The translations under genes were made by a program, and so were the position numbers. The notes below the pieces were generated by a model. It saw nothing but the letters and a program-made list of their open reading frames with translations. It was not told the DNA's origin and did not search any database. Positions 1 through 8,339 of a DNA stretch of 45,237 nucleotides are shown here, in pieces (within the stretch, counting starts at the first letter, position 1; the number at the start of each line of letters is the position of its first letter). Origin of the DNA: Chitinophagaceae bacterium (GTDB taxonomy: Bacteria > Bacteroidota > Bacteroidia > Chitinophagales > Chitinophagaceae); contig JAFMJX010000002.1 in NCBI GenBank assembly GCA_017853235.1, positions 1-45,237 of the forward strand, in the 5' to 3' direction.

Positions 1-1694
1 GTAAAATCCATTAATGTTTTAACATAATCAGGAGAAAAATTAAATGACAACCCTGCTGCGGTATACAATTCGGGTAAAGTTTTAGTACCTCCTAAACTTA
101 AAGCATGCATGTAATTTTCCAAAGCTTGTGTTGGATTTTTTTGATATTGCATCCACATACCAATCGCACCTAATTGTGCAATACCATATTCGATGTAATA
201 AAAAGGCACTTCAAATAAATGAAGTTGACGTTGCCAACCAATTGCTCGAAAATGGTCCAACCCAGTATAATCAATACTCTTGGTAGAAAATTCATTAGCA
301 ATTTTCACCCATGCATCTGTACGCTCTTGAATGCTATGTGTAGGATGCTCATATATCCAATGTTGAAATTTGTCAATGATGGCAATCCAAGGAAAAATAG
401 TAATGGTTCTTTCTAATTGGTGTTCCTTGGCACGTTGTAAGTCGGCGGGATGATCAAAAAATGATTGCCAATGATTCATCGTAAATAATTCCATTGACAT
501 ACTTGCCACTTCTGCAATTTCCATAGGATATTCTTTAAAAGCACTCAAGGATAAAGGATGTGCTAAAAAGGAATGAATGGCATGTCCTCCTTCATGAACC
601 ATCGTAGTCACATCACTCATTTGGCCAGCAGCATTCATAAAAATAAATGGGGCTCCGGATTCGGCTAAAGGACAATTATAGCCTCCTGGCGCTTTTCCTT
701 TTCTACTCTCTAAATCAAAATGTTTTAATTCATTCATCTTTTTTAAACAGTCAGCAAAAAATGGATTTAACTGCTCAAAACAACGCACTGTTTTTTCATA
801 TAAATCTTGGCCATTCGTAAAAGGACGTAATGGTAAAGTGCCAGCTGGCTCCGCTTCGGTATCCCATGGCTTTAAAGTATCTAATCCTAATTTTTGTTTT
901 TTACGTGCATAAATTTTATCAATGATAGGAAGTACATGAAGTTTTACTGCCTCATGAAATTGAAAACAATCCTCCTTGGTATAATCAAACCTGCCCAACT
1001 CCACAAATTTATAATCACGATAATTTTGAAATCCAGCATTTACAGCAATCTGATGTCTTTTTTCAATTAAGGAAGTAAATAAATCATGCATCGCTTGTTG
1101 ATCCTGTAAACGACGTTCTTGAATTTTCATATACACCGATGCTCTCTTAGCGCGGTCTTCGCTTTCCAAAAACTGTGCAGCTTGTTGTAAAGTATATTCT
1201 TTGTCATCCACTGTAATAGTCATTTTTCCAGCAATCGTTCCATATTGTTGTTGCAATACACTTAACTCTGCCTGAAGTGGAATATTTTCGGATCTAAAAA
1301 GTTCAATGCTTTTTTTGACAGATCTTAAATAAGTATAATATTCCTTTTCATCCAATTGAGCAGTGAAACTGCATTGCATCAATTTTTTATTGAGCGCATC
1401 TGCGTAGGGCTGAATTTTAGGCTGAATTTCCATGCAGAAAAAAGTAAAGGCAGCTTCTAAAGAGGCGTCCGTGGTATCACAAGTCATTTTAATTTGTCTC
1501 CAACAAGCATCTTCACTAATAAAGGCCTCCAGTTCACTCAAATCCTTCATCCATTGCTCCAATTCCTGCTTATCGGTGATGTCTCTTTCTAAAAGCGCTT
1601 TAAAGTAAGGTTCAAGGCTATCCCAATTGGTTAATACAAAGTCCTTTGGTAAAAAATGATGGGGTAACTTTTGAATGTCCGCAGTTCTGAGCAT
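1..1694 (-). CDS. M3 family oligoendopeptidase (PepF-like), 3' end outside window
   Basis: Zinc metallopeptidase that cleaves oligopeptides, probably in the cytoplasm because no signal peptide is visible. The minus frame is open from an ATG at 1694 to the window edge (564 complete codons), so probably only a few C-terminal residues are missing. The thermolysin-type zinc motif reads MVHEGGHAIH, with HEGGH encoded by 582-596 (about residues 367-371). About 25 residues on follows EYPMEIAEVASMSMELF, the conserved M3 segment carrying the third zinc ligand (Glu of IAEVAS). The N-terminus starts MLRTADIQKLPHHFLPKDF. It is divergent from mutL with a 58-base gap. M3 assignment is firm; substrate is unknown. 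Confidence 0.93.
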   Translation of the reverse strand, partial: MLRTADIQKLPHHFLPKDFVLTNWDSLEPYFKALLERDITDKQELEQWMKDLSELEAFISEDACWRQIKMTCDTTDASLEAAFTFFCMEIQPKIQPYADALNKKLMQCSFTAQLDEKEYYTYLRSVKKSIELFRSENIPLQAELSVLQQQYGTIAGKMTITVDDKEYTLQQAAQFLESEDRAKRASVYMKIQERRLQDQQAMHDLFTSLIEKRHQIAVNAGFQNYRDYKFVELGRFDYTKEDCFQFHEAVKLHVLPIIDKIYARKKQKLGLDTLKPWDTEAEPAGTLPLRPFTNGQDLYEKTVRCFEQLNPFFADCLKKMNELKHFDLESRKGKAPGGYNCPLAESGAPFIFMNAAGQMSDVTTMVHEGGHAIHSFLAHPLSLSAFKEYPMEIAEVASMSMELFTMNHWQSFFDHPADLQRAKEHQLERTITIFPWIAIIDKFQHWIYEHPTHSIQERTDAWVKIANEFSTKSIDYTGLDHFRAIGWQRQLHLFEVPFYYIEYGIAQLGAIGMWMQYQKNPTQALENYMHALSLGGTKTLPELYTAAGLSFNFSPDYVKTLMDF

Positions 1695-1713
1695 AAGATG
1701 AAATTTTAAGTGG

Positions 1714-1721
1714 CAAATTTA
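1714..1721 (-). promoter_or_regulatory. -7 promoter box of the M3 peptidase gene
   Basis: Reads TAAATTTG on the minus strand, an exact match to the Bacteroidota sigma-A -7 element TAnnTTTG, 20 bases before the ATG at 1694. No clear TTG -33 element is seen at the usual distance. Confidence 0.5.
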
Positions 1722-1752
1722 CTACTTTTACACACTTTAATACGTTAAAAAA

Positions 1753-3585
1753 GTGTCCGATACCATTCAAATTCTTCCCGACCACATAGCCAATCAAATT
1801 GCCGCAGGCGAGGTGATTCAAAGGCCGGCGAGTGCCGTTAAGGAATTGATGGAAAATGCAGTTGATGCTGGCGCTACCGAAGTTAAGTTAATTGTGAATG
1901 ATGCCGGAAAATCGCTCATTCAAGTCATTGATAATGGAAAGGGGATGAGTCCCTCAGATGCTCAAAATGCATTTGGTCGTCATGCTACAAGTAAAATTAG
2001 AAGTATTGAGGATTTGTTTCAAATTAGATCCATGGGTTTTAGAGGAGAAGCTTTGGCTTCCATTGCAGCTGTTGCTCAAGTGACTTTAAAAACAAAAACT
2101 GCCAAGGATGAATTGGGCACAATGGTTGAAATTGAAAACAGTAAAGTCATCTCCACTAGTGCGGTGGCACATGCACAAGGAACAAACATTGCGATGAAAA
2201 ATTTATTTTTCAATGTGCCTGCAAGACGTAATTTTTTAAAAAGCAATTCCGCCGAACTCAAACATATTATTGAAGAATTCACAAGAGTCGCACTTGCTTT
2301 CCCTGAAGTATTTTTTAGCTTAACCAGCAATGGTCAAGATGTATACCATTGGGAAGGGGGAAGTTTTAAACAAAGAGCAATTCAAGTTTTAGGCAATAGC
2401 TATCAAACCAAATTAGTTGCGGTAGGAGAAAAAACAGATTACTTAACAGTATCTGGATTTGTAGGTAAGCCCGAAACTGCACGTAAAACAAGAAGTGATC
2501 AATATTTTTTTGTAAATCGTCGTTTTATTAAAAGTGCCTACTTGCATCATGCAGTAGCCAACGCTTTTGACGGACTTATTCCAAAAGACAGTTATCCAAG
2601 TTATATTTTATACATTGATGTAGATCCTGCACAAGTGGATATAAACGTGCATCCTACAAAACAGGAAATAAAATTTGAAGACGACAAAATAATATACGCT
2701 TTTGTTCAAGCTGCTGTGAAACATGCCTTAGCTCAATTTAGTATTGCTCCTTCACTTGATTTTTCCTTAGATGCGAATATTCAACAATTAGACGCAATAC
2801 AAAAACCATTTACAGATCAACAAGTACAAGACACCTCAAAAAAATCATTATATACTGGGTTTACACAAAAAAATCAAGCACATTTTATTCCCTCATCTGA
2901 AAATACAGGGAACCCTGACTGGAAAAATTTTTTTACAGATATCCCTAAAGCCGAAGAAAATTTTATTGTGAAACCTTCTTCCATGGGATTGTATAAAGAA
3001 GATGATGGATTGGCTGTCATTGAAGATGCTACCCTACTTCAATTGCATCATACTTATATTATTGCACCTACACAAAGTGGTTGTGTAATTATTCATCAGC
3101 AATTAGCCCATGAGCGAGTGTTGTATGAAAAATATCAAAAAGCAACAAGTCATCCACATGCCACACAAAAAAGCTTATTTCCTGTAGTACTAGAATTAAA
3201 TCCAAGCGATGCCATTTTACTTTCTGAAATGTTGGAAGACTTGGCATTGATTGGATACGAAATTGAAGCATTTGGATCCAATAGTTTTATCATTCAAGGA
3301 ATTCCAGCAGATGTCATTTCAGGAAATGAAAAAAATGCAATTGAATTATTGCTAGAGCAATTCAAGCACTTTAGTAATGAAGTGAAGTATAGTAAAAGAG
3401 AGAAATTAATTCGTTGCTTAGCACGTCAAATGGCTATTAAAGCAGGGCAAGCATTAAGTCAAAAGGAAATGCATGCTATTATTGAACAATTAAGTCAATG
3501 CGATATACCCAATATCACAGCTTCTGGTGCCCCCACTTATATTGAATTAAAGGAATCTTACCTAGATGGATTGTTTAGCAAATAA
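1753..3585 (+). CDS. mutL: DNA mismatch repair protein MutL
   Basis: GHKL-ATPase that couples MutS mismatch recognition to downstream excision. N-terminal ATPase motifs are complete: ELMENAVDAGA (31-41), DNGKGM (60-65), ATSKI (78-82), GFRGEAL (95-101); a variable linker (about 330-410) is followed by the C-terminal dimerisation domain. The start is GTG; no in-frame ATG lies near the conserved IQILPDHIANQIAAGEVI block, and 610 residues is normal. The endonuclease motif DQHAx2Ex4E is degenerate (HQQLAHERVLYE, 448-459), and the C-terminal CPHGRP metal motif is replaced by ITASGAPT (588-595), so this MutL is probably not a nicking enzyme. It converges with the dacB-like gene. Confidence 0.97.
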   Translation: MSDTIQILPDHIANQIAAGEVIQRPASAVKELMENAVDAGATEVKLIVNDAGKSLIQVIDNGKGMSPSDAQNAFGRHATSKIRSIEDLFQIRSMGFRGEALASIAAVAQVTLKTKTAKDELGTMVEIENSKVISTSAVAHAQGTNIAMKNLFFNVPARRNFLKSNSAELKHIIEEFTRVALAFPEVFFSLTSNGQDVYHWEGGSFKQRAIQVLGNSYQTKLVAVGEKTDYLTVSGFVGKPETARKTRSDQYFFVNRRFIKSAYLHHAVANAFDGLIPKDSYPSYILYIDVDPAQVDINVHPTKQEIKFEDDKIIYAFVQAAVKHALAQFSIAPSLDFSLDANIQQLDAIQKPFTDQQVQDTSKKSLYTGFTQKNQAHFIPSSENTGNPDWKNFFTDIPKAEENFIVKPSSMGLYKEDDGLAVIEDATLLQLHHTYIIAPTQSGCVIIHQQLAHERVLYEKYQKATSHPHATQKSLFPVVLELNPSDAILLSEMLEDLALIGYEIEAFGSNSFIIQGIPADVISGNEKNAIELLLEQFKHFSNEVKYSKREKLIRCLARQMAIKAGQALSQKEMHAIIEQLSQCDIPNITASGAPTYIELKESYLDGLFSK

Positions 3586-3587
3586 GT

Positions 3588-3603
3588 CTAATGAATACAT
3601 TAG
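3588..3603 (+). terminator. Weak hairpin after mutL
   Basis: CTAATG-AATA-CATTAG forms a 6-bp stem with a 4-base loop two bases after the mutL stop, followed by TTGATTTTTG. The stem is short and AT-rich, so this is only a possible terminator between the convergent genes. Confidence 0.3.
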
Positions 3604-3655
3604 TTGATTTTTGCGCACCAAACGATCAAACGATTAACCTATTTGATGGAGATTA

Positions 3656-4996
3656 TTAATTTCTTTTTGCCACTTCTGTCAAATAAGCTTCCACTGCTTT
3701 ACGAACACCAGCACTTGATGGGCTCATATGATTAGAAACAAGTACCGAAAAATATAATTTTTGTTTCTTTTGTGTAAATATGAAACCACTTAAAGCAATC
3801 TGTCCTCCTAAACTTCCTGTCTTAGCATGTATTTCACCAGGAAAATTTTTATAATAACTTGCTAAAGTACCTTCCCCTCCTCTTTCAAAAATTGAAGTAA
3901 CTCTTGCTTCTCCAAATTGATCTTGCATCTTTTTTAAAATGGCAACATAATTTTGTGGTGTATTTAAATTATATCTGCTTAATCCACTGCCGTCTGCCCA
4001 ACGCATTTTTTGTGGTAAGCCAGCAAAGTCAGATTTTAAAATGGTATCAATAATGAGCCCATCATCCATTTTGCCTAAGACTTGTTCACTAGCCATAAGC
4101 AATACTTGTTCTGCAAAAAAATTATCACTTCGGCGCATCATGATCTTTAATAAAGAATCGGTAGGTACCGTTTTCACAAGATGGGATTTGGCTAATATGG
4201 GATATGAAATATTTTGAATATCTATTTTAGTTGATAAAGTATCATTCAATAACAAAACAGGTAAATTGGCATTATAGTAATTGACATCAAATGGAACTTG
4301 AAAATACTTAGCAGTATTTTTTTGGTTTGTTGTAAAAAAGAAATTACCCACCTGTTTGCGAGTCCATTGTTTTTGATAGGCAGCATCCATTTCCTTAATT
4401 CCTTTAAAAAAATAGGAAGGTCGTGTTTGAACATTTCCATTGGAACTATAAAAATGTACTACGTTACCATAAATAGGCATGCGAGATCTTTGTGGCTGAT
4501 AATCTTCGGCGTAATCATTCCAAGCCCATCCATCCCCAAATGCGTCAAAATGGTCTGCAATATTTTGATATTGAACCACTACCGTTTTTTTTGTTTGACG
4601 AATTAAATCCAATATTGGTTGGTAGGTAAAATCGGGATGTAAAAAACTAGGGTCTCCTTTTGGTAATAAAAATAAAGTGTCCTGATTTTCTGCCACACCC
4701 CAACCAGGTAAAGAATCGCCTAAAAAACGCAAACCCACATAAGTCGCTAAAATTTTAGTATTACTTGCGGGGGTAAAATAGTGATCACTTTGGTATTGAT
4801 TTACCCATTGTTGTTTGCTGTCATTGAACACTGCAATACCAACATGGGCTCCTTGTAACGCATTGGAATGCAATAATGTTTTTTGCGCTTTTTGAATACC
4901 ACAAGCACTTGCAAAAAACAAAGCCGCCGTTAAAATAATGTAATTAGGAATAAATTGTTGATTGAACACTATTCTCTTTCTAAAGCCCTTAACCAT
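3656..4996 (-). CDS. dacB: D-alanyl-D-alanine carboxypeptidase/endopeptidase, S13 (PBP4) family
   Basis: Penicillin-binding serine peptidase that trims or cuts peptidoglycan crosslinks in the periplasm. The three active-site motifs are present in order: SNTK (78-81, SxxK), SDN (290-292, SxN) and KTG (392-394, in HAKTGSLGG), plus the family block ADGSGLSRYN (334-343). The N-terminus has a hydrophobic segment ending ASAC (29-32), a plausible lipobox, so it may be a lipoprotein. The ATG start overlaps the upstream arginase-like gene by 28 bases; a GTG at 4969 in the same frame, overlapping that gene's stop codon by one base (TAGTG), gives a more typical signal peptide and is a fair alternative. 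446 residues fits the family. Confidence 0.92.
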   Translation of the reverse strand: MVKGFRKRIVFNQQFIPNYIILTAALFFASACGIQKAQKTLLHSNALQGAHVGIAVFNDSKQQWVNQYQSDHYFTPASNTKILATYVGLRFLGDSLPGWGVAENQDTLFLLPKGDPSFLHPDFTYQPILDLIRQTKKTVVVQYQNIADHFDAFGDGWAWNDYAEDYQPQRSRMPIYGNVVHFYSSNGNVQTRPSYFFKGIKEMDAAYQKQWTRKQVGNFFFTTNQKNTAKYFQVPFDVNYYNANLPVLLLNDTLSTKIDIQNISYPILAKSHLVKTVPTDSLLKIMMRRSDNFFAEQVLLMASEQVLGKMDDGLIIDTILKSDFAGLPQKMRWADGSGLSRYNLNTPQNYVAILKKMQDQFGEARVTSIFERGGEGTLASYYKNFPGEIHAKTGSLGGQIALSGFIFTQKKQKLYFSVLVSNHMSPSSAGVRKAVEAYLTEVAKRN

Positions 4997-6102
4997 CTTT
5001 CTGGAATTTCGTTATTGGAAGCTACTAAATAATCTTTATAACTACAAGGACTCCACTCGTTATTATGCAATTGCATCCACCATCTGCCTGTACTTTTACT
5101 TTGCAAAAAGTGAGTTTCAATATCTGAAAAAGCAATATGAAATTCTTTAAAACGGTCTGTGTCAGATAAAGGCGATTCCTTCTTTCCTTTTTGAACGCCA
5201 TCTATAATGTACCAAATCATTTGGGCCATTTGTACCGCCGTCATGCCATGTACATCCAATTCGGCTTGGTATCCAAAAAGTCCAATGGTGCTGGTTTTCC
5301 AGCTCATTCCAGCATATTGCATCAACACACAAGCTTCTTCGCCATTAAAACCATTAGGTGTTATTAAATTAGCGGGTGCTTGTGCATTTTGAATTGCACT
5401 AATATCAAAACTTACGATATGACTATCTCTTATAGCTGGTTCCATTTCTTCAATACTTTCTCTCACTTTTCCTAATCTAAAACAATCAAATCGAAGCTTA
5501 TCAATTGTTTCTAACATATGAGGATGCATGAAATAACTTTGGAATCCAATATGACAATAATGATTTAAATGATTAGGCAAGCCAGTAAAAAGTTCTTCTA
5601 AAAAATGATCTGATGGCAATCTGGCTTCTAAGTCTAAATCAATTTTAGCATCCACCACTGCAGCATTTACTAAAGTGGGGATAGAAGTATAAGCATGGTA
5701 TTGCGCCAAGGTTAAATCATGTGACCCGCCAATAATAACAATTTTTTTGTTTTGTAAAAGGAGTTCAGAAATGACCGTCCTGAGAGCTGCATAACTATCT
5801 TGAATAGATTGCCCAATTTTTACATTCCCAATATCCGCAATAGTGACTTGTGCATGCCAGTAGTATAAATTGTATAAAGCTGTTCGGATGGCATTGGCGG
5901 CTACATGCCCATTGAGTGCAAATCCTGCACCACGACATTCCCCGGCACCAATAATTACAATATCAGCCTCTGAAATATCAGGAAGAGTCCCTTCATTCAC
6001 CTTGATATGCTTCCCTAATTGCGTATCTCGATAGCCTTCATCCAAGGATATTTGAGCTAAATTAATAGGTGTAAGAAAATCTTGTATGGTACTTAATGAC
6101 AT
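4969..6102 (-). CDS. Arginase-superfamily protein (Bacteroidota formimidoylglutamase-like)
   Basis: Ureohydrolase fold. Family blocks are recognisable but altered: GGSHD (125-129, for GGDHS), DAKID (151-155, for DAHxD) and SFDISAIQNAQAP (231-243, for SxDxDxxDP). One His and several Asp ligands survive, but the DAHxD His is Lys and the second Asp of the last motif is Ser, so the usual dimanganese site looks incomplete. Members of this lineage in Bacteroidota are commonly named formimidoylglutamase from similarity, and from memory they share the altered motifs. No hut genes are nearby. The last part (about 310-377, Trp-rich) lies beyond the arginase core. Function as a hydrolase is uncertain. 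Confidence 0.85.
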   Translation of the reverse strand: MSLSTIQDFLTPINLAQISLDEGYRDTQLGKHIKVNEGTLPDISEADIVIIGAGECRGAGFALNGHVAANAIRTALYNLYYWHAQVTIADIGNVKIGQSIQDSYAALRTVISELLLQNKKIVIIGGSHDLTLAQYHAYTSIPTLVNAAVVDAKIDLDLEARLPSDHFLEELFTGLPNHLNHYCHIGFQSYFMHPHMLETIDKLRFDCFRLGKVRESIEEMEPAIRDSHIVSFDISAIQNAQAPANLITPNGFNGEEACVLMQYAGMSWKTSTIGLFGYQAELDVHGMTAVQMAQMIWYIIDGVQKGKKESPLSDTDRFKEFHIAFSDIETHFLQSKSTGRWWMQLHNNEWSPCSYKDYLVASNNEIPERWLRALERE

Positions 6103-6163
6103 TGAACAGGTTTATCTACCTGAAATAACGACTAAATTGCAAAAAGATTGCCCTAAAAAGGGG

Positions 6164-6868
6164 CTAATCCTGAAATTTATAGCCTACCCCCCTAATGGAA
6201 ATGAAATGAACTGGATTTTTGGGGTCTTGCTCGAAATATTTTCTAAAATTCAATATAAAATTATCAATCGTTCGCGTATTTGGGAACACATTATACCCCC
6301 AAACAGTTTGCAAAATTCTTTCTCTAGTGATGATTGTGTTTTTATTTTCAATTAATAATTTTAAAAGCATTCCTTCCTTTTTGGTTAAAGTAATGGCCAC
6401 GCCAAGATGAGATGTTGCTTCTAATAATTTGAAATAAACAGTATTGCTTCCAAAACGATATTGATCCAATGCAGCAGGTGCAGTATTTGATTGAGTAGAT
6501 TTTTGAATCAGTTTACCCACTCTTAATAAAAGTTCTTCTAAATTAAATGGTTTAGTTAAATAATCGTCGGCCCCAAGTTTGAGTCCTTGCACTCTATTCA
6601 AACTTGTATTTTTTGCACTCAATACCAAAATGGGGGTTTCATTGTTATTTAAGCGAACCGTTTCGATAATGGAGAAGCCATCTAAACCAGGAAGCATGAC
6701 ATCTAAAATAATTAAATCAAAATGACTGTGTTGAATTAGCTGTAAGGCCTTAGGGCCTTCAAATGCAGATGTTACATCATAGCCTTCCATTTCTAAATTC
6801 AACTTAAGGGCTTCATGTAAATGAAGTTCATCCTCTACCAATAATATGTTGGGTTGATAATCGCTCAT
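6164..6868 (-). CDS. OmpR/PhoB-type response regulator
   Basis: Two-component transcription factor. Receiver domain 1-120 has the acidic pair E12-D13, phosphoacceptor D56 (LIILDVMLPG), S84 and K106 (LTKPF). The C-terminal winged helix (about 135-233) has the typical LTKKEGMLLKLL, ERILQTVWG and RTIDNFI...RKYF...ISIRGVGYKF blocks. Its start overlaps the stop of the histidine kinase by four bases (ATGA), so the two are translationally coupled cognate partners. Target genes are unknown; the kinase shares an operon with gldH and yicC, which suggests an envelope signal but does not prove one. Confidence 0.95.
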   Translation of the reverse strand: MSDYQPNILLVEDELHLHEALKLNLEMEGYDVTSAFEGPKALQLIQHSHFDLIILDVMLPGLDGFSIIETVRLNNNETPILVLSAKNTSLNRVQGLKLGADDYLTKPFNLEELLLRVGKLIQKSTQSNTAPAALDQYRFGSNTVYFKLLEATSHLGVAITLTKKEGMLLKLLIENKNTIITRERILQTVWGYNVFPNTRTIDNFILNFRKYFEQDPKNPVHFISIRGVGYKFQD

Positions 6869-7848
6869 CCTATTGGAAATTTGATCGTAAAAACAGAACC
6901 TACCGGTACATGATCGCTTATTTTGATAGTAGCTCCATGAAAATCAGCTATTTTTTTACATAAAAAAAGTCCTAAACCAGTTCCCTTTGAAGTACGTGTA
7001 TTTTCCTCGCCCATTCGGTAAAATTTTTCAAATACTTTTTCTCTTTCTTCAACAGGAATACCTGCACCTTCATCAGCTACCTCCAAAATATGCGATTGCG
7101 AATTTGAATACACTCTTAAAGTGATGGGCTGTGTGAGTGGGGAATATTTATGCGCATTGTCTAATAAATTATTAATCAATAGCTGTATTAATATAGTTTC
7201 TCCTTTAATAGGTAGGACTTCATTACAAGTATACTCAATCAACCTATCAGGGTATCTTTCTTTAAATGAACCAATAGCTTGCATTGCTATGGCAGCAATA
7301 TCAATAATTTGTTTTTCTGATTCGTATTTTCCCATATCTAGCTGAGAAGCTAATAAAATATTATTACAAAGGGTATCTAATCTTTTAGTTTCCTTTAAAG
7401 TGTTTTCAATGAGTTTTTTTTGTTGCGCAGGTTCCAAATCGCGTTTTAATAAAGTTTCAATATTTAACTGAGTGACAGCAATTGGTGTTTTTAATTCGTG
7501 TGTCACCGCCATCATAAAATTTTGCTGTTGGTTAGAATACTTTAATTGTTTTAACAAGGATCGATATACATAGAGCGCTCCTACTAAAAATAAAAATAAA
7601 AAAGTAATGCCTTCCCCTAAATATTGCTTTGTTTTGCGTGATTCAAAGTTTTCAATGCTCTTTACTTTTGCATACAAGGCAGGATCATTCAAGGATATTG
7701 ATTGAAATTTAATATTAGCTATTTCGGAATTTTGTTTTTCTAAGGATACATACCACCATATAAATGCAGCCACCATATAGGTCAAGAAAATCCAATAAAT
7801 AAAATTGACAAACTTTAACTTATTAAAGTTGAAATATTTATTTTTCAT
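6865..7848 (-). CDS. Membrane sensor histidine kinase
   Basis: Sensor partner of the adjacent response regulator. Two transmembrane segments (about 14-33 and 79-97) flank a short extracytoplasmic stretch of about 45 residues with no recognisable sensor domain. The dimerisation/phosphoacceptor helix carries H117 (MMAVTHELKTPIA). The ATPase domain has the N box NNLLDNAHKYS (226-236), G1 DEGAGIP (259-265), F box KVFEKFYR (271-278) and G2 GTGLGLFLCKKI (289-300). No HAMP or PAS domain. It overlaps gldH upstream and the regulator downstream by four bases each, a compact operon. Confidence 0.94.
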   Translation of the reverse strand: MKNKYFNFNKLKFVNFIYWIFLTYMVAAFIWWYVSLEKQNSEIANIKFQSISLNDPALYAKVKSIENFESRKTKQYLGEGITFLFLFLVGALYVYRSLLKQLKYSNQQQNFMMAVTHELKTPIAVTQLNIETLLKRDLEPAQQKKLIENTLKETKRLDTLCNNILLASQLDMGKYESEKQIIDIAAIAMQAIGSFKERYPDRLIEYTCNEVLPIKGETILIQLLINNLLDNAHKYSPLTQPITLRVYSNSQSHILEVADEGAGIPVEEREKVFEKFYRMGEENTRTSKGTGLGLFLCKKIADFHGATIKISDHVPVGSVFTIKFPIG

Positions 7849-8339
7849 GGCTGCACTTTTTCCACACGAATGCCTGTAGCCAAAACCCCCATCAATGGAT
7901 CTTCCCGCATGGTGTGTTGAAGACTAAAATGATAGGTTCCCCATTTCAATTTGGTTGGTATGGCGTTAATAGGAATACGTTGATCAAAAATATCATCCAT
8001 CCCTACGCCCAACCATCCTTTTTGATCATCGGCCAATTGTAAGTTGAGTGTTTGTTTAACAGCACTATCCTTCGGGGATTGCGTTGTAAATTCTACCCAA
8101 ATATTTTTATATCGATACGCGTTATGATGTCTTATTACAAAAAATATTTTATATGAAGCATTGGTATCTGTTATGGCAAAATCATACTTATTAATTTGTT
8201 GAGAGGACCACTCATGCGTGGGGTAGATGGTGTTTTGCTCATATAATTTAATAGGTTCGCAACCAGCTATGATTAATAACATTAAAATAATACCCACCCC
8301 ATTATAAATAAATTTTTTCCAAAACATCTTACAAAACAT
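7845..8339 (-). CDS. gldH: Gliding motility lipoprotein GldH
   Basis: Short lipoprotein of the GldH family, known in Flavobacterium as part of the gliding-motility set. The signal peptide ends LLIIAGC with the lipidated Cys at 27. The mature part shows the GldH pattern: a FFVIRHHNAYRYKNIWVEF block, a GWLGVGMDDIFDQRIPI block and the C-terminal GTYHFSLQHTMREDPLMGV...GIRVE block. It overlaps yicC by 11 bases and the kinase gene by four. No other gld genes are in the window. Family assignment is from memory of the alignment pattern. Many non-gliding Bacteroidota keep gldH, so motility should not be assumed. Confidence 0.85.
   Translation of the reverse strand: MFCKMFWKKFIYNGVGIILMLLIIAGCEPIKLYEQNTIYPTHEWSSQQINKYDFAITDTNASYKIFFVIRHHNAYRYKNIWVEFTTQSPKDSAVKQTLNLQLADDQKGWLGVGMDDIFDQRIPINAIPTKLKWGTYHFSLQHTMREDPLMGVLATGIRVEKVQP

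Noticed and set aside
219-416. Plus-strand ORF of 65 codons inside the M3 peptidase gene
   Set aside because: It is antisense to a continuous, motif-bearing protease frame and has no recognisable features of its own. The same holds for the other short ORFs opposite mutL, typA, the RND pump, infB and nusA.
1753-1760. mutL and obgE both begin GTGTCCGA
   Set aside because: Both proteins simply start with Met-Ser-Asp/Glu; two occurrences are not evidence of a shared signal.
6107-6122. Inverted repeat CAGGT-N6-ACCTG before the arginase-like gene
   Set aside because: Arms of only five bases, no T-run and no matching promoter geometry; too weak to call a terminator or operator.
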